The notes under the pieces are model-generated. The model ran no database searches, was not told the origin of the DNA, and saw only the letters and a program-made list of their open reading frames with translations. Below are positions 8,575 through 16,092 of a DNA stretch of 17,537 nt, in pieces. Source of the DNA: CAYPOY01 sp964412395 (lineage in GTDB: Bacteria; Chloroflexota; Anaerolineae; B4-G1). Every line of letters starts with the position of its first letter. Positions within the stretch are counted from its first letter, which is position 1. Location: NCBI GenBank assembly GCA_964412395.1, contig CAYPOY010000082.1, positions 1 to 17,537 of the forward strand, written 5' to 3'. Both the position numbers and the translations under genes were made by a program.

Positions 8575-8597
8575 GGCCTGCTCTCGTTCTACCTGCT

Positions 8598-8757
8598 GAT
8601 CCTGGTTGACTGACAAAACTCTGGATTGGCCCTGGGAGCAAGAAATGGGACACAGATTAACGCTGATGAACACTGATTTTCTGGTTTTATCGGCAGATAA
8701 TCTGCGAAAATCTGCGTGAATCTGCGTCCTAAAAGATTTGTCAGTCAATCAGGGATC
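8598..8757. mobile_element. MITE-like 160-base palindromic repeat element
   Basis: The outer ends are near-perfect inverted repeats: 8598-8617 (GATCCTGGTTGACTGACAAA) against the reverse complement of 8737-8757 (same sequence with one extra C and one G/A change). The interior is also an imperfect palindrome: GGGACACAGATTAACGCTGA on the left mirrors the AATCTGCG repeats ending in GTCC on the right. The whole element could fold into one long hairpin. It has no coding capacity. No clear target-site duplication is visible. It follows the M1 gene and precedes the trmD promoter. Confidence 0.65.
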
Positions 8758-8816
8758 GCCTCTTTATTGGGCAGACTTTGAGCACTTCTCTTAGTGGACT
8801 TTGACTCATTTCTGAC

Positions 8817-8845
8817 TTGCCTTCTCATTCCATCCATGCTAAAAT
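8817..8845 (+). promoter_or_regulatory. Candidate sigma70 promoter for trmD
   Basis: TTGCCT at 8817-8822 and TAAAAT at 8840-8845 are separated by 17 bases. The expected transcript start is near 8852-8855, about 70 bases before trmD. Confidence 0.5.
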
Positions 8846-8925
8846 GTTCACGACATGAGCCCGGAGAAAGCCGAGGCGCTTTTTGGGATTTGTCATTGTG
8901 ATAATTGTTCATTGGTTCATTGAGT

Positions 8926-9681
8926 ATGCACTTCGATATCCTTACCCTCTTCCCCTCGACATTTCGCGGCCCTTTTGAAGAGAGCATCCTCAAACGGGCC
9001 CAGGAGGGCGGCCGTCTTTCCATCGCGCTCCACAACATCCGCGACTACGCAACCGGCAGACACCACGTTACCGACGATGCTCCCTACGGTGGGGGAGGTG
9101 GGATGGTGATGAAGCCGGAGCCTATCTTCGCCGCTGTGGAAGCGATCTTGTCCCCCCGGCAGCCGGGGGAGGAGAGAGGGGAGGGCGCGGATGTGCCGAT
9201 CGTCCTCTTGAGCCCTCAGGGTCGCCTCTTCACTCAGACCGTTGCTGCCGAACTGTCTCGCTACCCACGCATACTCCTCATCTGTGGGCGATACGAGGGG
9301 GTGGACGAGCGGGTGCGCCAATATCTGGCGACTGATGAAATCTCCATCGGTGACTACGTGCTTACCGGCGGCGAGTTGGTGGCGATGGTCATCGTTGACG
9401 CCGTGACCCGGCTGCTGCCGGGCGTGTTGGGAGACCCTGGCGCTACTTTTGAGGATTCCCACGCTCGTGGGCTGCTGGAAGGGCCACACTACACTCGCCC
9501 GGCCGTCTTCCGTAGCTGGGGGGTGCCGGAGGTACTGCGTTCCGGGAACCACGCTGCCGTCGCCCGCTGGCGTCGCGAGCAGATGCTTCGCCGCACTCTC
9601 GAGCGTCGCCCTGATCTCTTAGCGCGGGCCGGCTTAACCCCGCAGGATCGGGAGTTCCTGGCGCAGTTGGCAGGTCGGTAG
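8926..9681 (+). CDS. trmD: tRNA (guanine-N1)-methyltransferase TrmD
   Basis: TrmD uses S-adenosylmethionine to methylate G37 of tRNAs, which prevents frameshifting. The start is ATG 8926 (MHFDILTLFPSTF), matching the family N-terminus; an in-frame ATG at 8905 would add seven unrelated residues. No good Shine-Dalgarno precedes it. Of 251 residues the family signatures are clear: DDAPYGGGGGMVMKPEP, LLSPQGRLFTQ, CGRYEGVDERV and SIGDYVLTGGELVAM (trefoil-knot SAM site), and GPHYTRPAVFRSW near the C-terminal RNA-binding part. Between VEAI and PIVLLSPQG there is a low-complexity insert (LSPRQPGEERGEGADV) coded by a C/G-rich palindrome. The usual partners rpsP, rimM and rplS are absent, so it is an isolated trmD. 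Confidence 0.96.
   Translation: MHFDILTLFPSTFRGPFEESILKRAQEGGRLSIALHNIRDYATGRHHVTDDAPYGGGGGMVMKPEPIFAAVEAILSPRQPGEERGEGADVPIVLLSPQGRLFTQTVAAELSRYPRILLICGRYEGVDERVRQYLATDEISIGDYVLTGGELVAMVIVDAVTRLLPGVLGDPGATFEDSHARGLLEGPHYTRPAVFRSWGVPEVLRSGNHAAVARWRREQMLRRTLERRPDLLARAGLTPQDREFLAQLAGR
9151..9190 (+). repeat. GC palindrome inserted in frame within trmD
   Basis: CCCCCGGC (9153-9160), A, GCCGGGGG (9162-9169) is a perfect palindrome followed by a purine-rich run (GGAGAGAGGGGAGGG). It encodes SPRQPGEERGEG in a surface loop that is variable in the TrmD family. It resembles a short intergenic-type palindromic repeat tolerated in a coding loop. Confidence 0.6.
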
Positions 9682-9753
9682 GTTGGTAAATTGTAGGGTG
9701 CAAAAGGTAGCTTAATCCGTTACTTCCTGTAATCCCTTCCCAATGTACCAGCC
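9677..9753. repeat. GGTA-type repeat pair downstream of trmD
   Basis: GGTAGGTTGGTAAATTG (9677-9693, overlapping the trmD stop) and CCCAATGTACCAGCC (9739-9753) are short members of the same octamer family that fills 16093-16220, again arranged as opposite-strand halves. Confidence 0.55.
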
Positions 9754-9816
9754 GCACTTTGAACCTTTTGTGACCTATGTGAGTATACAAAGCGGGTTAG
9801 TCTGTCCGGAGGGTAA

Positions 9817-10404
9817 ATGACCATACAGCATACAGACGGTTGGTTCGTCACTCGCATTCGAGATGGCGACCTTGAAGCCCTGGGTGAACTGTACGAGAGG
9901 TATAAGACGTTGGTCTATCGGACCGCTCTGGCGATCACCCACGATGAAAGGGTGGCCGAGGACATTCTTCAGGAGGCTTTTCTCCGGGTTTGTACCTATG
10001 CTGATAGCATTGATGAGACCGCATCGTTAGGGCCGTGGCTTTACCGCGTGACTGTTAACCTGGCCTACAGTTGGGCAAGCCGGGTCAAGCGTTGGTTGCA
10101 CTCTTTCCAGGGTACGTTTGACCGTTGGGCATCATCTGTTCAGTGGCATCCCGAGGTGGTGGTAGAAGAGCAGGAATGGCGACAAAGCCTGCAGCGGGCG
10201 ATTGATGCGTTATCCCCCGGTCACCGTGCCGTCATCGTCCTGCACTACATGGAGGGGTTGAGCCTGAAGGAGATTGCCTACGTGATAGACGTTCCAGAAG
10301 GGACGGTCAAATCGCGCCTCCACTATGCCCGTGAGAGCATAAGGAAGACCATTCTGGAGCGGGAGCGCAGGTTGGTGCCCGAGGTGGCGTATGACTTCAC
10401 GTAG
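9817..10404 (+). CDS. ECF-type RNA polymerase sigma factor (sigma-70 family)
   Basis: The 195-residue protein has the two-domain layout of extracytoplasmic-function sigma factors. Region 2 spans about 10-85 (DLEALGELYERYKTLVY, ERVAEDILQEAFLRV, GPWLYRVTVNLA); region 4 spans about 125-180 (AIDALSPGHRAVIVLHYMEG, then the helix-turn-helix LKEIAYVIDVPEGTVKSRLH). It would direct RNA polymerase to a specific promoter set. The start at 9817 has GGAGGG six bases upstream. The neighbouring gene overlaps its end, a common layout for a sigma factor and its regulator. Its targets cannot be told from the window; the downstream transporter operon has a housekeeping-type promoter. Confidence 0.92.
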   Translation: MTIQHTDGWFVTRIRDGDLEALGELYERYKTLVYRTALAITHDERVAEDILQEAFLRVCTYADSIDETASLGPWLYRVTVNLAYSWASRVKRWLHSFQGTFDRWASSVQWHPEVVVEEQEWRQSLQRAIDALSPGHRAVIVLHYMEGLSLKEIAYVIDVPEGTVKSRLHYARESIRKTILERERRLVPEVAYDFT

Positions 10405-10756
10405 AGATGTGTCTGAGGGGCGTTCCATGGACGAACTGGACAGGCTGATCCGGTGGGTATTGTGCGAGAGCGCAGGCCGGGCTCAGCCGCCAGCCTACGT
10501 GTGGGAGAGAATCGAGCGGAAAGTGCAGCGTCGAATGGCTGGCAAAGCTATGCAACGTATGCTGGTCAGCGTGTGGGAGGAGGTCAAGCGGAATGTACGG
10601 CGTCGAATGGCCTGCCGGGCCGAGTGGTATGCGGGTCGTGGTGGCTTGTACCAGCCTATGACATTCAGCGTCTGGGAAAGTCGTATTCCTCTATCGTTGG
10701 TCTGCGTTATTGAACAGTCGATGCCTGTACTGCTAGGAGTCGGTTGGGCGACTTGA
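10391..10756 (+). CDS. Small Arg/Trp-rich protein downstream of the sigma factor, possible regulator
   Basis: The frame overlaps the sigma gene by 14 bases if started at 10391 (GAGGTGG upstream) or begins 22 bases after its stop if started at ATG 10427 (GAGGGG upstream, MDELDRLIRWVL); the second start is equally credible. The 121-residue product has an internal duplication: VWERIERKVQRRMAGKA and VWEEVKRNVRRRMACRA, 24 residues apart, also visible at DNA level. The C-terminal end is mildly hydrophobic (IPLSLVCVIEQSMPVLLGVGW). There is no zinc-finger anti-sigma motif (HxxxCxxC). By position it may be an anti-sigma or accessory factor, but I do not recognise the family. The stop codon overlaps the -35 box of the next promoter. 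Confidence 0.6.
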   Translation: MTSRRDVSEGRSMDELDRLIRWVLCESAGRAQPPAYVWERIERKVQRRMAGKAMQRMLVSVWEEVKRNVRRRMACRAEWYAGRGGLYQPMTFSVWESRIPLSLVCVIEQSMPVLLGVGWAT

Positions 10757-10780
10757 CAGGTATTGCTAATTGGCTATAAT
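10753..10780 (+). promoter_or_regulatory. Consensus sigma70 promoter of the peptide-transporter operon
   Basis: TTGACA (10753-10758) and TATAAT (10775-10780) are both exact consensus, with a 16-base spacer. The -35 box overlaps the stop codon of the preceding gene. The oppD-like start follows 35 bases downstream. Confidence 0.8.
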
Positions 10781-10815
10781 TTACTCACTTTTGGTTTAGC
10801 AAGGAGGTCTTATAC

Positions 10816-11811
10816 GTGGCCAATCTGCTCGAGGTAAAGAATCTTCAGACACAATTCTTCACTCAGGATGGCGTCGTGCATGCGGTGAACGGTATCTCCT
10901 ACGATCTGCAGGAGGGGGAATGCCTGGGCATCGTTGGCGAGAGCGGTTGTGGCAAGAGTGTGAGCGTTCTTTCCATTATGCGCTTGATCCCTGATCCGCC
11001 GGGTAAGATTGTAGGCGGTGAAGTCAACTTCCGCGAACGGAATTTACGGGAACTGTCTGAGGAGGAGATGCGCTATATCCGTGGGGCGGAAATGGCGATG
11101 GTCTTTCAAGAGCCTATGACCTCGCTCAATCCGGTCCTGACAATAGGCTTTCAGATTATGGAAGCCTTGAAGCTGCACCAGGGTATGAACACCAAAGAAG
11201 CCAGTGAGCGGGCGGCCGAGTTACTGGCTATGGTTGGTATCCCCCAGGCCGCCGACTGTTTGGATGATTACCCCCACCAGTTCTCAGGCGGCATGCGGCA
11301 GCGGGTTATGATTGCTATGGCGCTTTCATGCAATCCTTCGCTTCTTATTGCCGACGAGCCCACGACCGCCCTTGATGTGACTATCCAGGCGCAGATTGTG
11401 GACCTGGTCAAGCGACTGCGCGACAAGTTGGGGATGGCCGTGATCTGGATTACCCATGACCTGGGCGTGATCGCTCGCCTGGCAGAGCGGGTGATCGTCA
11501 TGTATGCTGGCTACATTGTAGAAGAGGCCGCGGTGAAGGAATTGTATGGCTATCCGCGCCATCCGTACACCATCGGGCTGCTGGGCTCACTTCCCCGGCT
11601 AGACGCAGCGCCAGGTGCTAAGCTGACCTCCGTGCGAGGGCAACCCCCCGATCTGGTTTATCTGCCGGCTGGATGTCCCTTCGCGTCTCGTTGTGACTAT
11701 GTTACGGAACGGTGTGAGCGCGAAATGCCTCCGCTGGAGGCAGTGGGTGTAGGGCACACAGTGGCTTGTTGGGAGAAAGATAAAACGGAGGGAATAAGTC
11801 AGTATGGCTGA
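10816..11811 (+). CDS. oppD: Peptide ABC transporter ATP-binding protein (OppD/DppD-like)
   Basis: Cytoplasmic ATPase that powers peptide import together with the OppF-like partner. The GTG start at 10816 has AAGGAGGT at 10801-10808. The 331-residue chain shows Walker A GESGCGKS (41-48), Q-loop FQEPMTSLNP, ABC signature FSGGMRQR (156-163), Walker B LLIADEPTTALD (from 176) and switch ITHDLG. The C-terminal oligopeptide-transporter extension has the Cys pattern GCPFASRCDYVTERC followed by a distal VACW, a four-Cys arrangement typical of this subfamily and linked to an iron-sulfur cluster in some members. First gene of the operon; overlaps the next gene by eight bases. OppD and DppD cannot be separated by sequence here. 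Confidence 0.93.
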   Translation: MANLLEVKNLQTQFFTQDGVVHAVNGISYDLQEGECLGIVGESGCGKSVSVLSIMRLIPDPPGKIVGGEVNFRERNLRELSEEEMRYIRGAEMAMVFQEPMTSLNPVLTIGFQIMEALKLHQGMNTKEASERAAELLAMVGIPQAADCLDDYPHQFSGGMRQRVMIAMALSCNPSLLIADEPTTALDVTIQAQIVDLVKRLRDKLGMAVIWITHDLGVIARLAERVIVMYAGYIVEEAAVKELYGYPRHPYTIGLLGSLPRLDAAPGAKLTSVRGQPPDLVYLPAGCPFASRCDYVTERCEREMPPLEAVGVGHTVACWEKDKTEGISQYG

Positions 11812-12802
11812 TGATAATGTCCTGGTCCGGGTAGAGCACCTCAAGAAATATTTTCCCATCACGCGGGGTGTTATCTTTTCGCGCCATGTTGGCGACGTCA
11901 AAGCTGTAGATGATGTGAGTTTTGACATTTACCATGGCGAAACGTTGGGCCTGGTGGGGGAAAGCGGATGCGGCAAAACAACTACTGGGCGGACAATCAT
12001 CCAACTCTACCGCCCCACGGCGGGTCATGTCCACTATGATGGTCAGGATCTGGCGCAGATGCACGGGAGTGAATTGCGGCATATGCGGCGCAGAGTGCAG
12101 ATCATTTTTCAGGACCCTTATGCCTCGCTGAACCCTCGCTTGACCGTAGGGGCTATCGTCGGCGAGCCACTGGAGATACACCGGGTGGCGCGGGGCAAAG
12201 AGATGAGAGAGCGGGTTGAGGAATTGCTGCAACTGGTGGGCCTTGACCCTTACTTCGTCAACCGCTATCCGCACGAGTTCTCCGGCGGACAGCGACAGCG
12301 CATTGGCATTGCCCGTGCCCTGGCTCTTAATCCGGAGTTCGTCGTCTGCGACGAGCCCATCTCTTCGCTGGACGTCTCCATCCAGGCCCAGGTCGTGAAC
12401 CTGCTGGAGGAATTACAAGAGAGACTGGGTTTAACCTACCTGTTCATTGCTCACGACCTGAGTATGGTGCGCCACATCAGCGATCGCGTGGCGGTGATGT
12501 ATCTGGGCAAAATCGTGGAACTCACTGATCGTGATACGCTATATACTAATCCGCTCCATCCTTACACGCAGGCCTTGCTGTCGGCCGTGCCCATCCCTGA
12601 CCCGGTGGTCGAAGAGAAGCGGCAACGGGTCATTCTGGAGGGAGATGTGCCCAGTCCGGCCAACCCGCCGCCGGGATGCAACTTTAGCACTCGCTGTCCG
12701 GTGGTGATGGACGTATGCACTGAGGTGGAGCCGGAGCTCATCGAGGTCGAGCCAGAGCACTCGTGCGCCTGTCACCTGGTACAGTCTCAAAGAAGCCGGT
12801 GA
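11804..12802 (+). CDS. oppF: Peptide ABC transporter ATP-binding protein (OppF/DppF-like)
   Basis: Second ATPase subunit of the importer. The start ATG at 11804 overlaps the end of the OppD-like gene, indicating coupled translation. The 332-residue chain has Walker A GESGCGKTT (52-60), FQDPYASLNPR (Q-loop, typical of OppF/DppF), signature FSGGQRQR (from 159), Walker B VVCDEPISSLDVS and switch IAHDLS. The C-terminal extension again carries clustered Cys (GCNFSTRC, DVC, HSCACH). It should pair with the OppD-like subunit on the cytoplasmic face of the permeases at 15036-17236, and could also serve the fused permeases at 3-6890 (inference). Confidence 0.93.
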   Translation: MADDNVLVRVEHLKKYFPITRGVIFSRHVGDVKAVDDVSFDIYHGETLGLVGESGCGKTTTGRTIIQLYRPTAGHVHYDGQDLAQMHGSELRHMRRRVQIIFQDPYASLNPRLTVGAIVGEPLEIHRVARGKEMRERVEELLQLVGLDPYFVNRYPHEFSGGQRQRIGIARALALNPEFVVCDEPISSLDVSIQAQVVNLLEELQERLGLTYLFIAHDLSMVRHISDRVAVMYLGKIVELTDRDTLYTNPLHPYTQALLSAVPIPDPVVEEKRQRVILEGDVPSPANPPPGCNFSTRCPVVMDVCTEVEPELIEVEPEHSCACHLVQSQRSR

Positions 12803-12807
12803 ATTAA

Positions 12808-12822
12808 AGACCTCCGAGGTCT
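12808..12822. repeat. AGACCTC palindrome upstream of the binding-protein gene
   Basis: AGACCTC-C-GAGGTCT is a perfect palindrome with one central base. Two longer variants (AGACCTCCGAGGTTTT and its inverse) lie at 14885-14900 and 14968-14983. It may be an operator or a genome-wide intergenic repeat. The remaining bases up to 12951 hold a small GTCTC/GAGAC hairpin and no clear gene. Confidence 0.6.
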
Positions 12823-12951
12823 GAAGGCTCTGTGGGGTATGGAACAGAAAGGAGGTGGTGCGTAGGGAGAAAATATCACATCAGGGCAGATAGGTCTCGC
12901 TCAGAGACTCCGTCGTACGCGACTAACCCATATTTAAGTAAGGAGGAGAAA

Positions 12952-14781
12952 ATGCTTAGCAAGAAGTGGTCTGTTTTGGCAGCCGTGCTGGTAATCGGAA
13001 GCACGTTGCTGGCGGCCTGTGCTCAACCGACGCCGGAGCAGGTGGAAGTGGTGGTCACCAAGATTGTGGAGGTGGCCGGTGAGACGAAGATAGAGACGGA
13101 GACGCTGATCGTCACCGCCACGCCGCCCACGCCGGAAAAAGAGATGCGGCCGAACGTCCTGCGCATCAATCTGCACCAGGGCGATGTTCCTACCCTTGAC
13201 CCCGCTCTCGGCACCGACACCAGTTCAATTCAGATCGTAGGCGAACTGGACGGTGGCCTGACCCACTTGAACGAAGTGACGTTGGAACTGGAGCCCGGTA
13301 TGGCCGAAAGTTGGGAGGCCTCCGAGGATGGCCTGACCTACGTCTTCCACCTGATGGAGGGCATCCCCTGGGTGCGCTTCAACGGCACTGAGGTGGAGGA
13401 GGTGAAGGACGAAGAGGGCAACGTGCGCTACGTGACCGCCCACGATTTCGAGTACGGCATCAAGCGCACGGGCAACCCCGACACCGCCTCCGACTACGCC
13501 TACGTGGCCGCCTTCGCCTTCGCGGGCATGGATGACCTGCTCTACGCAGAGGGCTGGGCCGACCTGAGCGACGAGGAGAAGCAGGCGCTGATTGACGGCG
13601 TGGGAGTCAAGGCGCTGGACGACTACACGCTGGAAGTGACCTTCACCACCCCGGCCGTCTACAATCTCAACATCGCTGGCATGTGGGTGGCCTACGCTAT
13701 GCCCCAGTGGATCATCGAGGAGAAGGGCGACCGTTGGACCGAGCCTGGCTTCAACCAGTCTTACGGCCCCTACGCGCTGGAGGAGTGGGTGCACGACTCG
13801 TACGTCCTGCTCACCAGGAACCCCTTCTGGCCCGGCACCGAGTATATCCCCGTGCCAACGATTGAAAAGATCAAGGGGTTCATGCTGGAAGAGTCTGCGG
13901 CCTTCGCCGAATACGAGGCGGGCAACATGGACTGGGTTGACGTGCCGGCCGCCGACCTGGATCGCGTCAAGGCTGACCCGGTACTGGGGGAGGAACTCGT
14001 CATCTTGCCGCGCGGCTGCACCTACTACTACGGCTTCAACACCTCCAAGCCGCCGATGGACAACGTCCACTTGCGCCGGGCCCTCTCGCACGCCGTTGAC
14101 CGTTTGGGGCTGGTCGAGAACGTGACCAAGGGTGGGCAGCAACCGGCGCAGTGGTTCTGCCGGCCCGGCATGGCGGCCTGCCCGACGATGGACAGCCATC
14201 CCGACTGCGGCATCAAGTCCGACGTCGATGCTGCCAAGGCGGAACTGCAGGCCTACATGGACGAGATGGGCTACACGTCGGTGGACGAGATTCCCGAGAT
14301 CGTCCTGATGTACAACACCTCCGAGGGCCACAAGCGCATCGCCGAGGCCATCTCCGAGATGTGGAAGGAGACGCTGGGCATCGAGGTGACGGTCACCAAC
14401 CAGGAGTGGAAGGTCTACCTGAAGACGCTGCAGGAGGACTCCCCGCAGGTATGGCGGTTGGGCTGGTGCCTGGACTACCCCGACGCGAACAACTGGACGC
14501 GGGAGGTCATGGCCATCGGTGGTCACGAGGAAGCCTCCACCCAGTGGCGCAACGAGGAGTTCACCGCCCTTTGCGAGGAGGCCGCTGTGGAGCCGGATCT
14601 GACCACGCGTCAGAACATGTATGCCGAGGCGGAGACGATCCTGTGCTACGAGGATGCGGCCATCATCCCCATCTACTGGTACACCCTGATTCGGACGTAC
14701 AAGCCCTACGTCACCTGCGAACACACGCAGACCGGTCACGATGCCTACGAGAAGTGGAGCCTGGATCTGGAGTTGGACTAG
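12952..14781 (+). CDS. Peptide-type ABC transporter solute-binding lipoprotein (family 5, OppA/DppA-like)
   Basis: Extracellular receptor that hands peptides or similar solutes to the permeases. The coding start is ATG 12952 (MLSKKWSVLAAVLVIG), with AGGAGGAG just upstream; an in-frame ATG at 12832 would put 40 residues ahead of the signal peptide and is rejected. The lipobox LAAC places the lipid-modified Cys at residue 23, followed by a charged Val/Thr-rich spacer (VEVVVTKIVEV). The 609-residue body fits the family: NLHQGDVPTLDPALGTDTSS at the start of the mature domain, WEASEDGLTYVFHLMEG, FNTSKPPMDNVHLRRALSHA (conserved hinge region) and a C-terminal IIPIYWYTLIRTYKPYV. The exact ligand is not predictable. 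It lies between the ATPase and permease genes of the same operon. Confidence 0.93.
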   Translation: MLSKKWSVLAAVLVIGSTLLAACAQPTPEQVEVVVTKIVEVAGETKIETETLIVTATPPTPEKEMRPNVLRINLHQGDVPTLDPALGTDTSSIQIVGELDGGLTHLNEVTLELEPGMAESWEASEDGLTYVFHLMEGIPWVRFNGTEVEEVKDEEGNVRYVTAHDFEYGIKRTGNPDTASDYAYVAAFAFAGMDDLLYAEGWADLSDEEKQALIDGVGVKALDDYTLEVTFTTPAVYNLNIAGMWVAYAMPQWIIEEKGDRWTEPGFNQSYGPYALEEWVHDSYVLLTRNPFWPGTEYIPVPTIEKIKGFMLEESAAFAEYEAGNMDWVDVPAADLDRVKADPVLGEELVILPRGCTYYYGFNTSKPPMDNVHLRRALSHAVDRLGLVENVTKGGQQPAQWFCRPGMAACPTMDSHPDCGIKSDVDAAKAELQAYMDEMGYTSVDEIPEIVLMYNTSEGHKRIAEAISEMWKETLGIEVTVTNQEWKVYLKTLQEDSPQVWRLGWCLDYPDANNWTREVMAIGGHEEASTQWRNEEFTALCEEAAVEPDLTTRQNMYAEAETILCYEDAAIIPIYWYTLIRTYKPYVTCEHTQTGHDAYEKWSLDLELD

Positions 14782-14820
14782 CGTAGTAGCATAACCGCAC
14801 CATTCGAGGGGCAGGGCGGA

Positions 14821-14852
14821 TTTTGTCATTTGTCATTTGACATTGGTCATTT
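14821..14852. repeat. TTTGTCAT-type short repeat
   Basis: Three imperfect copies of TTTGTCAT/TTGACAT/TTGGTCAT run in tandem. A similar run (TTTGTCATTGTGATAATTG) lies at 8888-8906 just before trmD. It has no coding potential and belongs to the intergenic repeats of this genome. Confidence 0.5.
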
Positions 14853-14884
14853 TCCCCCTGCTCCTCACAGAGAAGTAAGCGCTC

Positions 14885-14983
14885 AGACCTCCGAGGTTTT
14901 AATCTCAGATTCGAGTATGTCACGGCAAAAAAAGATGAAATAGAAGCCGTATAACAGACACATCAAGAAAACCTCGGAGGTCT
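14885..14983. repeat. 99-base element with perfect 16-base terminal inverted repeats
   Basis: AGACCTCCGAGGTTTT (14885-14900) and its exact reverse complement (14968-14983) bracket 67 AT-richer bases without an ORF. It sits in the 254-base gap between the binding-protein and dppB-like genes. It is either a small MITE-like repeat or a pair of operator sites related to 12808-12822. No other gene or terminator is seen in this gap. Confidence 0.65.
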
Positions 14984-15035
14984 TTAGAACGATTCTATAT
15001 GATTACCTGAACGCATACCAGAGGAGGGTTGTCCG

Positions 15036-16091
15036 ATGGGCCGTTACGTCGTAAGGCGTCTTTTGTGGATGCTACTGGTGCTCTTTCTTATCTCCTTGAT
15101 CACCTTTGCGATGGAGCACGCCGTGCCCGGCGGTCCTTTTGACCGTGAGAAGAAACTGCCTGAAGAAATCATGGCCAATCTGGAAGCGAAGTATAACCTG
15201 GACGAACCGTACTGGAAACAGTACGCGCTCTATCTCCGAGATCTCCTCGTGCCGCGCATCCTCACGGAGCAGCCCACCTCCATGCTGGAGGAGGCGCTGA
15301 TCAACGTCAAATTGGGGGACCACTACCTGCTCTGGATGAACTTTGGCCCCTCTTTCACTTCCCGCAGCCGCACGGTGAACGACATCATCCGGGATCAGTT
15401 GCCCATCTCGATTCAGTTGGGCCTCATATCTATGGCGATCGCCCTTGCAATTGGCCTGCCGATGGGCGTCCTGGCGGCGCTGAAGCAGAACAGCGCATGG
15501 GACTACCTGGGGATGAGCGTGGCTATCTTTGGGGTCTCCGTGCCGGTGGTGGCGATGGGGCCTATGCTGGTGTGGCTCTTTGGTGTGGCGTTGAAATGGC
15601 TGCCGCCTACTGGCTGGGGAGCCGAGCCGCCGTATCTTCTGTTCTTCATTCCCCGCACTCTCTTCTCCTGGGACTTCTGGAAGCACGCCCTTATGCCATC
15701 CTTCGCCGTCGGGACGGGCTACTCGGCTATCATCGCCCGCCTGAGCCGGGCCAGCCTGCTGCAGGTGATTCACGAGGACTATATCCGCACAGCCCGTGCC
15801 AAGGGACTGGCGGAGCGGGTGGTCACGATTCGGCACGCCTTGAGGAACGCGCTCATTCCGGTCGTGACTATATTGGGACCGATGTTCGCAGCCGTGTTGA
15901 CCGGGTTGTTTGTGGTGGAGCAGGTTTTTGGCATTCCAGGGCTGGGGAGGTACTTTATCACGAGCATCACCAACCGTGACTACCCGGTCATTATGGGGAC
16001 CATTCTCCTGTACGCGATCTTCCTGGTGATCGCCAACGTGCTGGTGGACATCACGTACGCCTGGCTGGACCCACGCATCCGGTATGAGTAA
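15036..16091 (+). CDS. dppB: Peptide ABC transporter permease (DppB/OppB-like)
   Basis: Inner-membrane channel subunit. The start ATG at 15036 follows GAGGAGGG at 15021-15028. The 351-residue protein begins with the classic VRRLLWMLLVLFLISLITF helix and HAVPGGPFD, then the binding-protein-dependent permease domain (from about 125, DQLPISIQLGLISMAIALAI) and the EAA loop DYIRTARAKGLAERVVTIRH that contacts the ATPase, ending LDPRIRYE. Between the first helix and the core is a longer than usual extracellular segment (about 30-120). Compared with the DppB module of the fused protein, the EAA loop is very similar, which supports use of the same kind of ATPase by both. Confidence 0.95.
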   Translation: MGRYVVRRLLWMLLVLFLISLITFAMEHAVPGGPFDREKKLPEEIMANLEAKYNLDEPYWKQYALYLRDLLVPRILTEQPTSMLEEALINVKLGDHYLLWMNFGPSFTSRSRTVNDIIRDQLPISIQLGLISMAIALAIGLPMGVLAALKQNSAWDYLGMSVAIFGVSVPVVAMGPMLVWLFGVALKWLPPTGWGAEPPYLLFFIPRTLFSWDFWKHALMPSFAVGTGYSAIIARLSRASLLQVIHEDYIRTARAKGLAERVVTIRHALRNALIPVVTILGPMFAAVLTGLFVVEQVFGIPGLGRYFITSITNRDYPVIMGTILLYAIFLVIANVLVDITYAWLDPRIRYE

Positions 16092-16092
16092 G

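Noticed and set aside
9758..9790. Possible autoregulated sigma-factor promoter (TTGAAC ... TATACA) before the ECF gene
   Set aside because: The 19-base spacing is poor for a housekeeping promoter and no second example is available to define an ECF promoter, so it is not listed as a feature.
12846..12857. Exact Shine-Dalgarno consensus AGAAAGGAGGTG upstream of the binding-protein gene
   Set aside because: No start codon lies at a workable distance with a frame longer than about a dozen codons; the real start at 12952 has its own ribosome site.
13225..14829. Long open frame on the minus strand opposite the solute-binding protein gene
   Set aside because: It mirrors the codon bias of the clearly real plus-strand gene, has no recognisable domain or ribosome site, and spans the whole gene. 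The same holds for a minus-strand frame opposite the M1 peptidase at 7282-8520.
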